Notes: a model not told the origin generated them from the sequence alone. A stretch of 64,000 nucleotides of DNA from Rhodospirillales bacterium (GCA_007694935.1 REES01000087.1:1-64000), one strand, 5' to 3'. Counted from the first letter of the stretch, positions 1 to 10,659 are shown. Translations and numbers: made by a program.

Positions 1-1
1 C

Positions 2-316
2 AAGGACATGATCCTGTCCGGCGGCGTCAACGTCTATCCCAAGGACATCGAGGAGGTGGTGGTGCAGCACCCAGCGGTGCGCGAGGCGGCGGTGTTCGGC
101 GCCCCTGATGACCGCTGGGGCGAGATTCCGGTGGCCGCGGTGGCGCTCAAGGAAGGGATGACCGCCACGGCGGAGGAGATCGTCGCCTGGACCAACAGCC
201 GGGTCGGCGCCAAGTTCCAGCGGCTGCACGACGCGGTGTTCTATGAAGAGTTTCCCCGCAACGTCGCCGGCAAGACCCTGAAGCGGGAGATGCGGGCGCG
301 CTACCAGAAGGGCTGA
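2..316 (+). CDS. Acyl-CoA synthetase (AMP-binding family), C-terminal part
   Basis: This is the last 104 residues of an acyl-activating enzyme; its start lies before the window. The visible part is the mobile C-terminal domain. It begins with the hinge-following [13 protein letters not shown] stretch, continues with the [19 protein letters not shown] segment and ends with the GKTLKRE lysine motif that completes the adenylation site. Such enzymes use ATP to join a carboxylic acid to CoA through an acyl-adenylate. The substrate cannot be told because the N-terminal domain is missing. The frame is open from the first full codon to the stop. Confidence 0.93.
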   Translation, partial: KDMILSGGVNVYPKDIEEVVVQHPAVREAAVFGAPDDRWGEIPVAAVALKEGMTATAEEIVAWTNSRVGAKFQRLHDAVFYEEFPRNVAGKTLKREMRARYQKG

Positions 317-386
317 GCGCGACAGGCGCCGGCCCGGGCCGTCAACCGCGATGTCGGGCCACGCGGTGGCGCGCGGAACCGGCGGT

Positions 387-668
387 TTACAGTTCCAGCA
401 TCGCCGATTGCGGGCGGTGGTCACTGGGGGCCGCCTCCCGTCCGCTGGCGCCGGGCACCACCGCGGCATCGAACGCCTTGTGGTCGATCCAGGCGTTGCG
501 CAGGCCGCTCCAGTAAAGACCCGGCGACAGGAGGATGTGGTCGAGCCGCAGCGGCCGGTCCGGGATGCTGTCGATGAAGTCATCGAAGCGGGAGGTGAAC
601 TTCAGGGTGGCCGTGGCCGTGTCGCTCCTGGATGAGGCGTACGCATGGTACGCGCCGTCGCCCTGCCA
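387..668 (-). pseudogene. 3' remnant of an endonuclease/exonuclease/phosphatase family gene
   Basis: About 93 codons read in frame on the minus strand and end in TAA. The translation carries hallmarks of the C-terminal end of the endonuclease/exonuclease/phosphatase fold: RPLRLDHILLSP, followed some 35 residues later by the catalytic SDHRPQSAML motif just before the stop. The homologous part starts near WQGDGAYHAY. Upstream the frame runs into the end of ssb and meets a stop at 723-725. No ATG, GTG or TTG start is available in between, and the N-terminal two thirds of the domain are missing. The gene therefore looks truncated at its 5' side, with ssb lying immediately upstream. Confidence 0.72.
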
Positions 669-693
669 CCGCCGGTGCCGGCGGTGAGACTGC

Positions 694-1173
694 TCAGAAC
701 GGGATGTCGTCGTCCAGGTCGGTCACCGCCGCCCGCTCCCGCAGGCCGCCGCCGCCCCCGCCGGGGTCGGATTCCATGGACGGATCAGGACCGCCCGGGC
801 CGCCAGCGAAGGATGACTCGCCACGGCTGTCGAGCAGGGTCAACTCCCCACGGAAGCGTTGCAGCACCACTTCGGTGGTATAGCGTTCCTGCCCGTCGTT
901 GCCGGTCCACTTGCGGGTCTGCAGGGAGCCTTCCAGGTAGACCTTGGAACCCTTGCGCAGGTAGCGCTCGGCAATCTCCCCGATGCGGTCGTTGAAGATC
1001 ACCACCCGGTGCCACTCCGTCCGCTCCCGCGGCTCGCCGCTCTGGCGGTCCTTCCATCGCTCCGACGTGGCCACCGACAGGTTCACCACCTTGCCGCCGT
1101 CCTGCAAGAACCGCACCTCCGGATCGCGGCCGAGGTTGCCGACCAGTATGACCTTGTTGACCGAGCCTGCCAT
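694..1173 (-). CDS. ssb: Single-stranded DNA-binding protein
   Basis: The protein of 159 residues has an N-terminal OB fold ([19 protein letters not shown]..., roughly residues 1-110), a glycine- and proline-rich linker, and the acidic tip DDDIPF that recruits replication and repair partners. It coats single-stranded DNA in replication, recombination and repair. The start at 1173 gives the usual SSB N terminus; an in-frame start six codons earlier would add an uncharacteristic MGWGRS. It diverges from uvrA across 242 bases containing an SOS box, so damage induction is likely. The DDDIPF end is intact although a truncated nuclease remnant follows directly. Confidence 0.96.
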   Translation of the reverse strand: MAGSVNKVILVGNLGRDPEVRFLQDGGKVVNLSVATSERWKDRQSGEPRERTEWHRVVIFNDRIGEIAERYLRKGSKVYLEGSLQTRKWTGNDGQERYTTEVVLQRFRGELTLLDSRGESSFAGGPGGPDPSMESDPGGGGGGLRERAAVTDLDDDIPF

Positions 1174-1249
1174 GGACCGTCCCCACCCCATTGTGACACG
1201 CCCCGCGCCTGATCCCGGAACCGACGGGAAGTGGCTCGAAGCGCGCTGT

Positions 1250-1264
1250 GTTCCACTCCTGTTC
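1250..1264 (+). promoter_or_regulatory. LexA (SOS) box between ssb and uvrA
   Basis: GTTCCACTCCTGTTC matches the alphaproteobacterial LexA direct repeat GTTC-N7-GTTC exactly. It lies in the divergent spacer between ssb and uvrA, both classical DNA-repair genes, and reads as GAAC-N7-GAAC from the ssb side, so it may serve both promoters. Confidence 0.82.
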
Positions 1265-1415
1265 CACCCTCCTACAACGCCGCACCCGAAAACGCAACCC
1301 CCTCGCGCCCGGTTGCCGGGCCTTCCTGCATGTCGGTGGCAGTGGCGCGTCCCGGCCGCTATATGAGGCGCACCGAGCCGGGGGCGTTCGGGTCGTGCCT
1401 CGAGAAGGGATCAGC

Positions 1416-4262
<2,847 letters not shown>

Positions 4263-4266
4263 GCGC

Positions 4267-5088
4267 TCAGTCGGTGTCGTCTGCCGCCAGGTGCTGCAGG
4301 CGCTGCACCTGGGTGGAGTAGGTCAGGCAAATCCCCCGCTTGCTGGCCCGGATGAAGTCAACCATTTCCCGAACCTCTTCCGTCATCGGCTGCGCCTCCA
4401 GCGCGGTCAACGCATCCCGCACCGGCCGGGATGAGCGGAAAATCTCCCGGAATGCCCGGTCCAGCGCTTTCAGGGCGTCGAGCGAGAGGCCGGCCCGGCG
4501 CAGCCCCACCTTGTTGAGGCTGCGAACCGTATTGGTCTGGTCGACCAGCACGAACGGGACGACGTCCTTGCCGAGCGCGGTCATGCCCCGCACCATCACG
4601 CGGCGTCCGATCCGAACGAACTGGTGCACCACGCAGTTGCCGGAGATGAAGGCATGATCGCCCACTTCCACATGGCCGGCCAGCAGCGCGCCGTTGACCA
4701 GGGTGACGCCTTCACCGAGACGGCAATCATGAGCCACATGGCTGGACGCCATGAGGTAACAGCCGTCGCCCACGACGGTCTCGTCGCCCGCCGCCTTGGC
4801 CCGATGTACCGAGGCGTATTCGCGGATCGTGGTGCCGGAACCGATGACGACGCGGCTATCCACCGGGGTCCAGCCGATGATCTGCGGATCGCCACCGACC
4901 ATGGCCGCAAGTCCGATCCGGGTGTCGGGACCGACCACGCTCAGGCGGCCGATGAAGGCATGCGGGCCGACCGCCACCCGGTCGCCCAGTTCAACATCGT
5001 CCTCGACGACCGCGCCGGGACCGATATGCACGTCGGCGCCCAGGCTGACGCGAACCCCCACCGCCGCCGAAGAATGGATCTCGGCCAT
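4267..5088 (-). CDS. LpxA-family acyl-ACP:UDP-GlcNAc O-acyltransferase (orphan)
   Basis: The 273-residue protein is a left-handed beta-helix acyltransferase. Hexapeptide repeats fill about residues 5-190, followed by an alpha-helical C-terminal domain. The SHVAHDC motif places the catalytic-type histidine at residue 120, matching His125 of E. coli LpxA. LpxA adds a 3-hydroxyacyl chain to UDP-GlcNAc in the first step of lipid A synthesis. The usual partners lpxD, fabZ and lpxB are absent, so this may be the only LpxA moved elsewhere or a second copy with another acceptor. It converges on uvrA with only four bases between the stops. Confidence 0.8.
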   Translation of the reverse strand: MAEIHSSAAVGVRVSLGADVHIGPGAVVEDDVELGDRVAVGPHAFIGRLSVVGPDTRIGLAAMVGGDPQIIGWTPVDSRVVIGSGTTIREYASVHRAKAAGDETVVGDGCYLMASSHVAHDCRLGEGVTLVNGALLAGHVEVGDHAFISGNCVVHQFVRIGRRVMVRGMTALGKDVVPFVLVDQTNTVRSLNKVGLRRAGLSLDALKALDRAFREIFRSSRPVRDALTALEAQPMTEEVREMVDFIRASKRGICLTYSTQVQRLQHLAADDTD

Positions 5089-5309
5089 CGCTACCTCATG
5101 GTCTCAGTGCGGTGCCGGCCAGGGCCTCTGATGCCCGGCCCCTGCGCCGGGGCCGATCCCTCGCATGCCGTTCCGTCGTCGCCGGCGCACCAGTCACGGG
5201 TTGCGGACCGTGACAGACCTGGGGAATGGTGTGCCCGCGGCCTCGGACGGTCGCCGGTGCCCATCGGTATCGCCCCGTTTCCCCCAGCCTTGAAGGAGAA
5301 CAACCAGAC

Positions 5310-5651
5310 ATGGCGTGGTTTCTGCTCGCATGCGCCATCGCGTTCGAAGTCACCGGTACCGTCGCGCTCAAGCTGTCCGAAGGGCTTTCGCGGCTGGTGC
5401 CGTCCCTGGTGATGGTTCCGGCCTATGGCGTCAGCTTCGCCTGCCTCGCCTTCGCGGTCAAAACCATTCCGATCAGCGTCGCCTATGCCATCTGGGCGGC
5501 GGTCGGAACGGCGCTGATCGCCGCCATCGGCATCGCCTGGTTTCGCGAACCGGTGACGGCGGCCAAGCTGGTCTTCCTCGGTCTGATCATCGTCGGCGTC
5601 GTGGGACTGCACATCGCCAGCAACGCGTCCGCCCCGAGGTTGCCCGACTAG
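5310..5651 (+). CDS. Small multidrug resistance (SMR) family transporter, Qac type
   Basis: This 113-residue, four-helix membrane protein belongs to the SMR family of proton-coupled exporters, which work as antiparallel dimers. The key proton/substrate glutamate is at residue 13 (AIAFEVTGT), matching Glu14 of EmrE. The second conserved block AYAIWAAVG is intact. The motif pattern is closer to the quaternary-cation (EmrE/Qac) branch than to guanidinium exporters, and no guanidine riboswitch was recognised upstream. AAGGAG lies about ten bases before the ATG. The gene converges on the MarR-type regulator. Confidence 0.9.
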   Translation: MAWFLLACAIAFEVTGTVALKLSEGLSRLVPSLVMVPAYGVSFACLAFAVKTIPISVAYAIWAAVGTALIAAIGIAWFREPVTAAKLVFLGLIIVGVVGLHIASNASAPRLPD

Positions 5652-5678
5652 CGAACCAACCGCCGCCGGTGGGTGTGG

Positions 5679-6131
5679 TCACGGCCCGTAGTGGATGAAG
5701 TCGGTCCAGGCCCGCTCGACATGGCGGAGGGTTCGGATGGCAGCGGCCATGTCCTGGGTCTTGATGCTTTGTTCACCAAGGCCCTTGGCAATGCGTTCTT
5801 CCAGATCCTGAACCGCCTTGACCACCTCAAGCGCTTTCGGGGTCAAGGTAATACTGATAGAGCGTCGGTCATGGGGCGAGCGATTCTGCTCGAGATAGCC
5901 CATTTGACTCAGTTTCTTGATGTTGTACGACACATTTGATCCCTGATAATAGCCGCGATCCACCAGGTCACGAATGGCGACTGCCTCCTCGCCGACATTG
6001 GCGAGAAGCAGGGCCTGGACGCCATTGATGTCGCGGATCCCAAGACGATTGAGTTCGGACCTCAGAACGTCCAGGAACCGCCGGTGCAGGCGCTCGATCG
6101 TGCGGATAAGGTCGAGATACTCGCGTTTCAT
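5679..6131 (-). CDS. MarR-family winged-helix regulator, LdtR-like
   Basis: The 150-residue protein has a MarR-type winged helix. The recognition region is GYYQGSNVSYNIKKLSQMGYLE and the wing is RSPHDRRSISITLT. The helical N terminus MKREYLDLIRTIERLHRRFLDVLRSEL and the GIRDINGVQALLL block resemble LdtR-type regulators of alphaproteobacteria, which control cell-wall L,D-transpeptidases and stress tolerance; assignment to that subgroup is by recollection. The ATG at 6131 gives the conserved N terminus. A perfect 7-7-7 inverted repeat lies about 50 bases upstream and could be its own operator. No L,D-transpeptidase gene is nearby. Confidence 0.85.
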   Translation of the reverse strand: MKREYLDLIRTIERLHRRFLDVLRSELNRLGIRDINGVQALLLANVGEEAVAIRDLVDRGYYQGSNVSYNIKKLSQMGYLEQNRSPHDRRSISITLTPKALEVVKAVQDLEERIAKGLGEQSIKTQDMAAAIRTLRHVERAWTDFIHYGP

Positions 6132-6182
6132 GTGCCAGCCTTGTTTTTGGTTGTTGTGGCTTTGCGCCACCGTATGTGCGCT

Positions 6183-6203
6183 ACCGATGCCATAAACATC
6201 GGT
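6183..6203. promoter_or_regulatory. Inverted repeat upstream of the MarR-type gene
   Basis: ACCGATG, seven bases, CATCGGT: a perfect inverted repeat 52 bases before the MarR-type start, in the spacer shared with the sigma-factor gene. Dyads of this kind are typical MarR-family operators; assignment is inference. Confidence 0.45.
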
Positions 6204-6405
6204 GCACTGCATTTGAAAAAAATTCGCGCCGGCGATCAACCGGGCGACCGGTCGTCCCCAGGGTGCGTGTTTGCCCCCCCGGGTGGCTGGCATCGGCAGC
6301 CGCCTGTGCGTGCGGCCTCGCGGCAACTCCGCCACCCAGGATCACATCAAGCGATCCTCAGCATCGCATAAGCTGTGCCATCAGGGCTATAGGCGTATTT
6401 TAGGT

Positions 6406-6434
6406 TGCAATGTTCTGCTTTTGTTCTTATCATG
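6406..6434 (+). promoter_or_regulatory. Promoter of the RpoH-like gene with an embedded LexA box
   Basis: A -35 element TTGCAA (6406-6411) and a -10 element TATCAT (6429-6434) are 17 bases apart. The spacer contains GTTCTGCTTTTGTTC (6413-6427), an exact GTTC-N7-GTTC LexA box. LexA bound there would block RNA polymerase, so the sigma gene 65 bases downstream is probably SOS-controlled. Confidence 0.72.
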
Positions 6435-6498
6435 CTGCCCCGTATGGGGTGGCAGGGGTCGCTCCGAGAACGGAACCGCACTCACCACGGAGGCAGCC

Positions 6499-7488
6499 AT
6501 GACCGATCGGCCCACGACTTGTCCAGAATCATCGCGACCGGTTTGCGCGAATCGCGCGGACTTTCTGGACCCCGAAACCGAGCTGCGCCTGATTCGCCGG
6601 TGGCAGGGACAGCGGGACGAGCAGGCCGCCGACCGCCTGATTCGCCGTTATCAGCCGCTGGTGACCGGGCTTGCCCGGCGCTACCGCGGCCTCGGGGTGC
6701 TGTTCGACGATCTCGTTGCCGAGGGCAATACCGGCCTGCTGCGGGCGATGGACCGGTTTGACGCCGCACACGGGGCCCGACTGTCCACGTATGCCACCTG
6801 GTGGATCCGCGCCGCGGTGGCGGATGCGGTGCTCAACGGTCCGATCGTTCGCATCGTCGTCTCCGAACAGGGCCGCAAGCTGTTTTTCAACCTCCGTCGC
6901 TTGAAGGCGAAGCTCGGCGCCACCGAGTCCGGGGATCTGGCGCCGGACGTGGTCACCGCCATTGCCGCGGAGGTCGACGTGAGCGAGGACGAAGTGATCC
7001 GGGTCAACCGGCGGCTGGCCGCCCGCGATCTGTCGCTGAACGCCCCGGTCGCCGGTCGCGATGGCTCACCGGTGGAATGGCAGGACGTCATGGCAGATCC
7101 GGCGGCGGACCTGGAAGACCAGGTTGCCGAGCGGGATCAGTTCAGCAAGCGCATGGCGGTGTTGGAGCAGGCGATGGCCGGCCTCAACGGGCGGGAGCAA
7201 CAGATCCTTTGCCAGCGCTGGCTCAGCGACGAGCCGAGGAGCCTGGCCGATATCGGGGCGGAACTCGGCATCACCCGCGAGCGGGTTCGCCAGATCGAGA
7301 ACGCGGCGCTGAAAAAGTTGCAGAGTCGCGTGCGGGGCGATGCGCTGGGCGCAACCCTTAGTGGAGATGCCGCCCCTAAATCGGTGAAGTCCTCCGCCCG
7401 TCCCCGAGCACGGCCGATGCCGGGTCGGACCATCCGCCCGGCCAAGCCGGTGGCGCAGGGGGGCACCGATGGCCTCGCCGGGTTGTGA
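6499..7488 (+). CDS. RNA polymerase sigma factor, RpoH (sigma-32)-like
   Basis: The 329-residue sigma-70-family protein shows region 2 (LVAEGNTGLLRAMDRFD and STYATWWIRAAV, residues 72-108). It also has the RpoH box GRKLFFNLRRLK near 125-136 and a region 4 helix-turn-helix (LADIGAELGITRERVRQIE). The RpoH box separates it from housekeeping and general-stress sigmas. Classical RpoH drives heat-shock genes; this copy is divergent and carries a basic, proline-rich tail of about 50 residues after region 4, so it is probably a paralogue. GGAGG lies nine bases before the ATG. The promoter contains an SOS box, suggesting induction by DNA damage rather than heat. Confidence 0.88.
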   Translation: MTDRPTTCPESSRPVCANRADFLDPETELRLIRRWQGQRDEQAADRLIRRYQPLVTGLARRYRGLGVLFDDLVAEGNTGLLRAMDRFDAAHGARLSTYATWWIRAAVADAVLNGPIVRIVVSEQGRKLFFNLRRLKAKLGATESGDLAPDVVTAIAAEVDVSEDEVIRVNRRLAARDLSLNAPVAGRDGSPVEWQDVMADPAADLEDQVAERDQFSKRMAVLEQAMAGLNGREQQILCQRWLSDEPRSLADIGAELGITRERVRQIENAALKKLQSRVRGDALGATLSGDAAPKSVKSSARPRARPMPGRTIRPAKPVAQGGTDGLAGL

Positions 7489-7684
7489 TTCCCCTGGCGT
7501 TGCGGCATCGCGGCGGGGCCCCGGCGACCGTTGCTTTCGTCGAGGGTTAAGCCCAATTTCTGTCGGACATTCGCGATCTCGTTTGGAGAGCGGGAACAAG
7601 CGCCGTTAGCCGGGCCTTTGCTGCGCATCCGCCGAGGAACCAACTTCTCCGGGCGGTCGCACTCGGCGCCGGTGAGGACATCCG

Positions 7685-9190
7685 ATGTTCGGGAGACGGA
7701 CTGTGAAAGCACGGCTGAGCGGGTGGTTGCGACCGTTGGCATTGCTGGTGGTCGCCGGGTTGCTGGGACCGGCCCTGGCGGGTTGCTTCCAGGAACCGGG
7801 GGGCGGGGACAGCACCCGTGCCGACTTTGTCGGGATCATCCTCGCCAGGGGCGATGGCCGGACTGCCGGCGAGCTCGCGCGCTTCGAACACGCGTTTCTC
7901 CGACACGCGGAACCGCCCCACGACTCCCGGCAACTCAAGCATTTCCGCGATGTGCTGTCACGGGTGCAGTCGTCCTACGTCCATCCGGTATCGGAAGCTG
8001 CGCTGATCGATGCGGCAATCGCCGGGATGGCCGCGGCGGCGGGCGAAAGCGGACGGCTGCCGGCGGACCGGGCGATGAGGGCGGCGCTCGACGCGATGAC
8101 CGCGTCCCTTGATCCGCATTCCGATTATCTCGACCCCGAAGAATTGCGTGACCTGGAGGTGGTCACCACCGGCGAATTCGGGGGCATGGGCATCCAGGTC
8201 ACCATGGAAGACGGCATGGTCAAGGTGGTCGCGCCCATCGAAGGCACGCCCGCCGACCGGGCTGGTCTGCGCGCCGGCGACCTGATCACCCGGGTCGACG
8301 GCAGCCCCATCGCCGGCATGACCCTGTCCCAGGCCATCCAGGCCATGCGCGGGGCGCCGGGCAGCCGCGTCCGCCTGACGGTGGAACGTCCCGGCCGCGG
8401 TGCGTTCGAGGTAGCCATCACCCGTGCGGTGATCACCGTTCAGCCGGTCCGCTGGGCCACCCACGGCGACATCGGCTACCTCCGTATCGTCGCCTTCAAC
8501 GAGCGGACCGCGGACGGCGTGGCCGATGCGATGGCGGCGATGCAGCATGCCCTGGGCGGCCGGATGAGCGGGCTGGTGATGGATCTGCGCAGCAACCCAG
8601 GCGGCCTGTTCGACCAGTCGTACAAGGTTTCCGATGCCTTCCTTGACAGTGGCTTGATCGTGTCGATCCGCGGCCGGGACTCCGAGCGTGCCCAGATTTA
8701 CCGGGCGCGGCGCGGGGACCTTGCCCGCGGTCTGCCCATCGTGGTGCTGGTGGACGGCGGTTCGGCGTCCGCGTCGGAGATCGTCGCGGGGGCCCTCCAG
8801 GATAACGGCCGGGCCACGGTGATGGGCACCCCGTCGTTTGGCAAGGGATCGGTGCAGATGGTGATGATGCTGCCGGAAGGTGGCGGCCTCAAGCTTACCA
8901 CTGCGCTCTATTACACGCCCGCCGGCCACGCCATCCAGGCTCGCGGCGTGGTGCCCGACATCATGCTGACGGGGATGGACGATATCTACGATAATTTCCG
9001 CGAGAGGGCCATCCCCGGGGCTCTTCCTGGCGCCGGGGCCGATGACCACCGGTGGCAGACTCGGATCGACGTGTCGTCGTGCCCGCAGGTGGACGCCGAC
9101 GACCGCCAGCTCGGCTGTGCCATCGGGCTTTTGGATGCCGGCTCGCTGGAGCGCTTCCTGTCGAGTGCCGAACCCGCTTCCGCCGGCTAG
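7685..9190 (+). CDS. S41 family C-terminal processing peptidase, lipoprotein
   Basis: The 501-residue protein begins with a lipoprotein signal; its lipobox LAGC puts the lipidated cysteine at residue 34. A PDZ domain follows (GGMGIQVTMEDGMVKVVAPIEG, roughly residues 165-245) and then the S41 protease domain. The catalytic serine is in DGGSASASEI and the lysine in GTPSFGKGSVQ, the standard Ser-Lys dyad. CtpA/Prc-type enzymes trim C termini of envelope proteins or degrade them in the periplasm. A GTG seven codons into the frame is an alternative start and would keep the signal peptide. No adaptor lipoprotein is visible next to it. Confidence 0.93.
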   Translation: MFGRRTVKARLSGWLRPLALLVVAGLLGPALAGCFQEPGGGDSTRADFVGIILARGDGRTAGELARFEHAFLRHAEPPHDSRQLKHFRDVLSRVQSSYVHPVSEAALIDAAIAGMAAAAGESGRLPADRAMRAALDAMTASLDPHSDYLDPEELRDLEVVTTGEFGGMGIQVTMEDGMVKVVAPIEGTPADRAGLRAGDLITRVDGSPIAGMTLSQAIQAMRGAPGSRVRLTVERPGRGAFEVAITRAVITVQPVRWATHGDIGYLRIVAFNERTADGVADAMAAMQHALGGRMSGLVMDLRSNPGGLFDQSYKVSDAFLDSGLIVSIRGRDSERAQIYRARRGDLARGLPIVVLVDGGSASASEIVAGALQDNGRATVMGTPSFGKGSVQMVMMLPEGGGLKLTTALYYTPAGHAIQARGVVPDIMLTGMDDIYDNFRERAIPGALPGAGADDHRWQTRIDVSSCPQVDADDRQLGCAIGLLDAGSLERFLSSAEPASAG

Positions 9191-9231
9191 CCGGGGGGAG
9201 AATTGGCCGGGCACCAGGCGGCGCGCAAGCC

Positions 9232-9435
9232 TCAGCGGCCGGCTTCTGCGATGCCGTATCCAAGAACCATGGGGTCGTCGCCCTGAGTTGCCGCGGCACG
9301 GGCGTCGTAGTTCATGGCCGACAGGCCGGCCAGAAGAGTGATCGCCGCCAGGACACCGACCACCCAGGCGATCCGGCGATCAACACTCTTTTGCAACAAG
9401 GCCGCGTCTTCGCTGGTCATCCTCATGTCAGCCAC
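9232..9435 (-). CDS. Small single-pass membrane protein, function unknown
   Basis: A 67-residue frame lies between the S41 protease and the LapG-like gene. It has one hydrophobic segment (AWVVGVLAAITLLAGL, about residues 23-38) after a charged N terminus and ends in a polar tail. In-frame ATGs at codons 4 and 6 are alternative starts. I do not recognise the family. The neat membrane segment and its place in an otherwise empty 318-base gap are the only support. Confidence 0.42.
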   Translation of the reverse strand: MADMRMTSEDAALLQKSVDRRIAWVVGVLAAITLLAGLSAMNYDARAAATQGDDPMVLGYGIAEAGR

Positions 9436-9508
9436 CGTGAGCTGCGTTAATCCATGTTATACTAATCAGTGGTAGTAGTCGCTCTCCCTTAAGGATGAGT
9501 GACTGCGC

Positions 9509-10222
9509 GTGGTTCTGCCGACCCCGGCCGCCGTCGGCGGCCCGCCTTGCCGCATCCGGGCCCGCCGATCGTGGGGTCTTGCCCTGTTTGTCATGGCCAC
9601 GATGGCGGCCGTGACCGAGCCGGGGACGCCGGCGGCCGCCGAGCCCTTTAACTTCCTCGAGGTGGCCGAGCGGCGGTCCGACGACATCACCGCCTTCACC
9701 AAATGGACCGCCGTGCTGGAGCGCCATGCCGACCAGGCGGCACTCGCCCCGAGACTGCCCTGCGCGCCGGACCGCCCCTGGGTTTGCGCCCATCACCGCT
9801 TGACGGCGTTTCTCGACGGCCTGCACCACGTTGATCCGTGGCAGCAGTTGGTCGCCGTCAACGGCTACATCAACGGCATCCCCTATGTTCCGGACCGGGT
9901 CAAACACGGCTTGCCGGACTTCTGGCAGACCCCCGCCGAGTTCCTGGCCGGCGGCGGCGATTGCGAGGATTTCGCCATCGCCAAGTATTTTTCGCTGAAG
10001 CGGCTCGGCTGGACCGACGACGCCTTGCGCCTGGTGGTTGCCCACGACCTCAAGACCGAGACCGGTCATGCCACCCTGGCGGTGCGGCTGGCGGGCCGGA
10101 CCTGGCTTCTCGACAATCAGTTGAAGGAGATCGCCGAGTGGCGCAGGGTGCAGCGCTACCGTCCGCTGTTCTCCATAAACCGCTCGTCCTGGTGGCTGCA
10201 TCAGGAATTCCCCAGAACCTAA
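9509..10222 (+). CDS. Transglutaminase-like cysteine protease, LapG-type
   Basis: The 237-residue protein has an N-terminal export signal (GLALFVMATMAAV... ending near PAAAEP). The bacterial transglutaminase-like cysteine proteinase triad is visible: Cys152 in GGGDCEDFA, His187 in TGHATLAV and Asp202 in WLLDNQ. LapG, the best-known member, is a periplasmic protease that releases a large surface adhesin when cyclic-di-GMP falls. No LapD receptor or adhesin lies in this window. The start is GTG at 9509. Whether it acts on an adhesin here is inference from the family. Confidence 0.87.
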   Translation: MVLPTPAAVGGPPCRIRARRSWGLALFVMATMAAVTEPGTPAAAEPFNFLEVAERRSDDITAFTKWTAVLERHADQAALAPRLPCAPDRPWVCAHHRLTAFLDGLHHVDPWQQLVAVNGYINGIPYVPDRVKHGLPDFWQTPAEFLAGGGDCEDFAIAKYFSLKRLGWTDDALRLVVAHDLKTETGHATLAVRLAGRTWLLDNQLKEIAEWRRVQRYRPLFSINRSSWWLHQEFPRT

Positions 10223-10659
10223 TCCGCCGGCATGCGCCGGCGCCGCCCATCGCGGCGGCCCTTCTGTGGCCGCGTCGCCGTGGCGATATCGCTGCCGCCC
10301 GGCCCCACGACCGCAGGCTGTTGTGCGCGCAATCGCCGAGCGTTGGAAGGCCGCCCGCCGAAAGCCCCGAAATTCGCGGAGTTTTTCCGGGCACCCTGGC
10401 CGAAACCGGGATGCAGACGGAACCATCGCGCCGAATCGACGGGAACCTTGCGACTGGCTGCACCAGCAACCGCACACCGGCCGCCAGAGAACCGCCAGCG
10501 GGCGGTTCTCTACCAGATCGGCCCCGGCGGTTTCAAGGCCGCGGTGTTGCCCGCACGGCTGTCACGCCCATCGTGACCCTGGCGCCATCATCCACCTGGT
10601 GTCCCGGCCGGATCGTGCCACCTAAGGGGAATGCGACCCATATCGCTCCGGCCGCGGCG
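10223..10659. other. Gene-free 437-base region with two hairpins
   Basis: No convincing gene lies here. A 7-bp hairpin with a 4-base loop at 10225-10242 directly follows the LapG-like stop but has no T run. A perfect 11-bp inverted repeat occurs at 10486-10511. Frames crossing the region have no recognisable protein content. Confidence 0.55.
10486..10511. repeat. Perfect 11-bp inverted repeat, 4-base loop
   Basis: AGAGAACCGCC, loop AGCG, GGCGGTTCTCT. The stem is perfect and GC-rich but lacks a T tract on either strand. It could be a factor-assisted terminator, an RNA-stabilising hairpin or a protein site, about 150 bases before the amidotransferase start. Confidence 0.6.

Larger units (their letters stand above)
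6132..6498. other. Divergent intergenic region, MarR-type gene / RpoH-like gene
   Basis: This 367-base gene-free spacer is less GC-rich than its surroundings. It holds the inverted repeat at 6183-6203, an A-rich run near 6215-6225 and the SOS-box promoter at 6406-6434. No open frame in it resembles a protein. Confidence 0.6.

Noticed and set aside
5089-5309. Guanidine riboswitch before the SMR gene
   Set aside because: No paired ACGR-loop hairpins or ykkC-type core was found, and the protein is of the Qac rather than guanidinium type.
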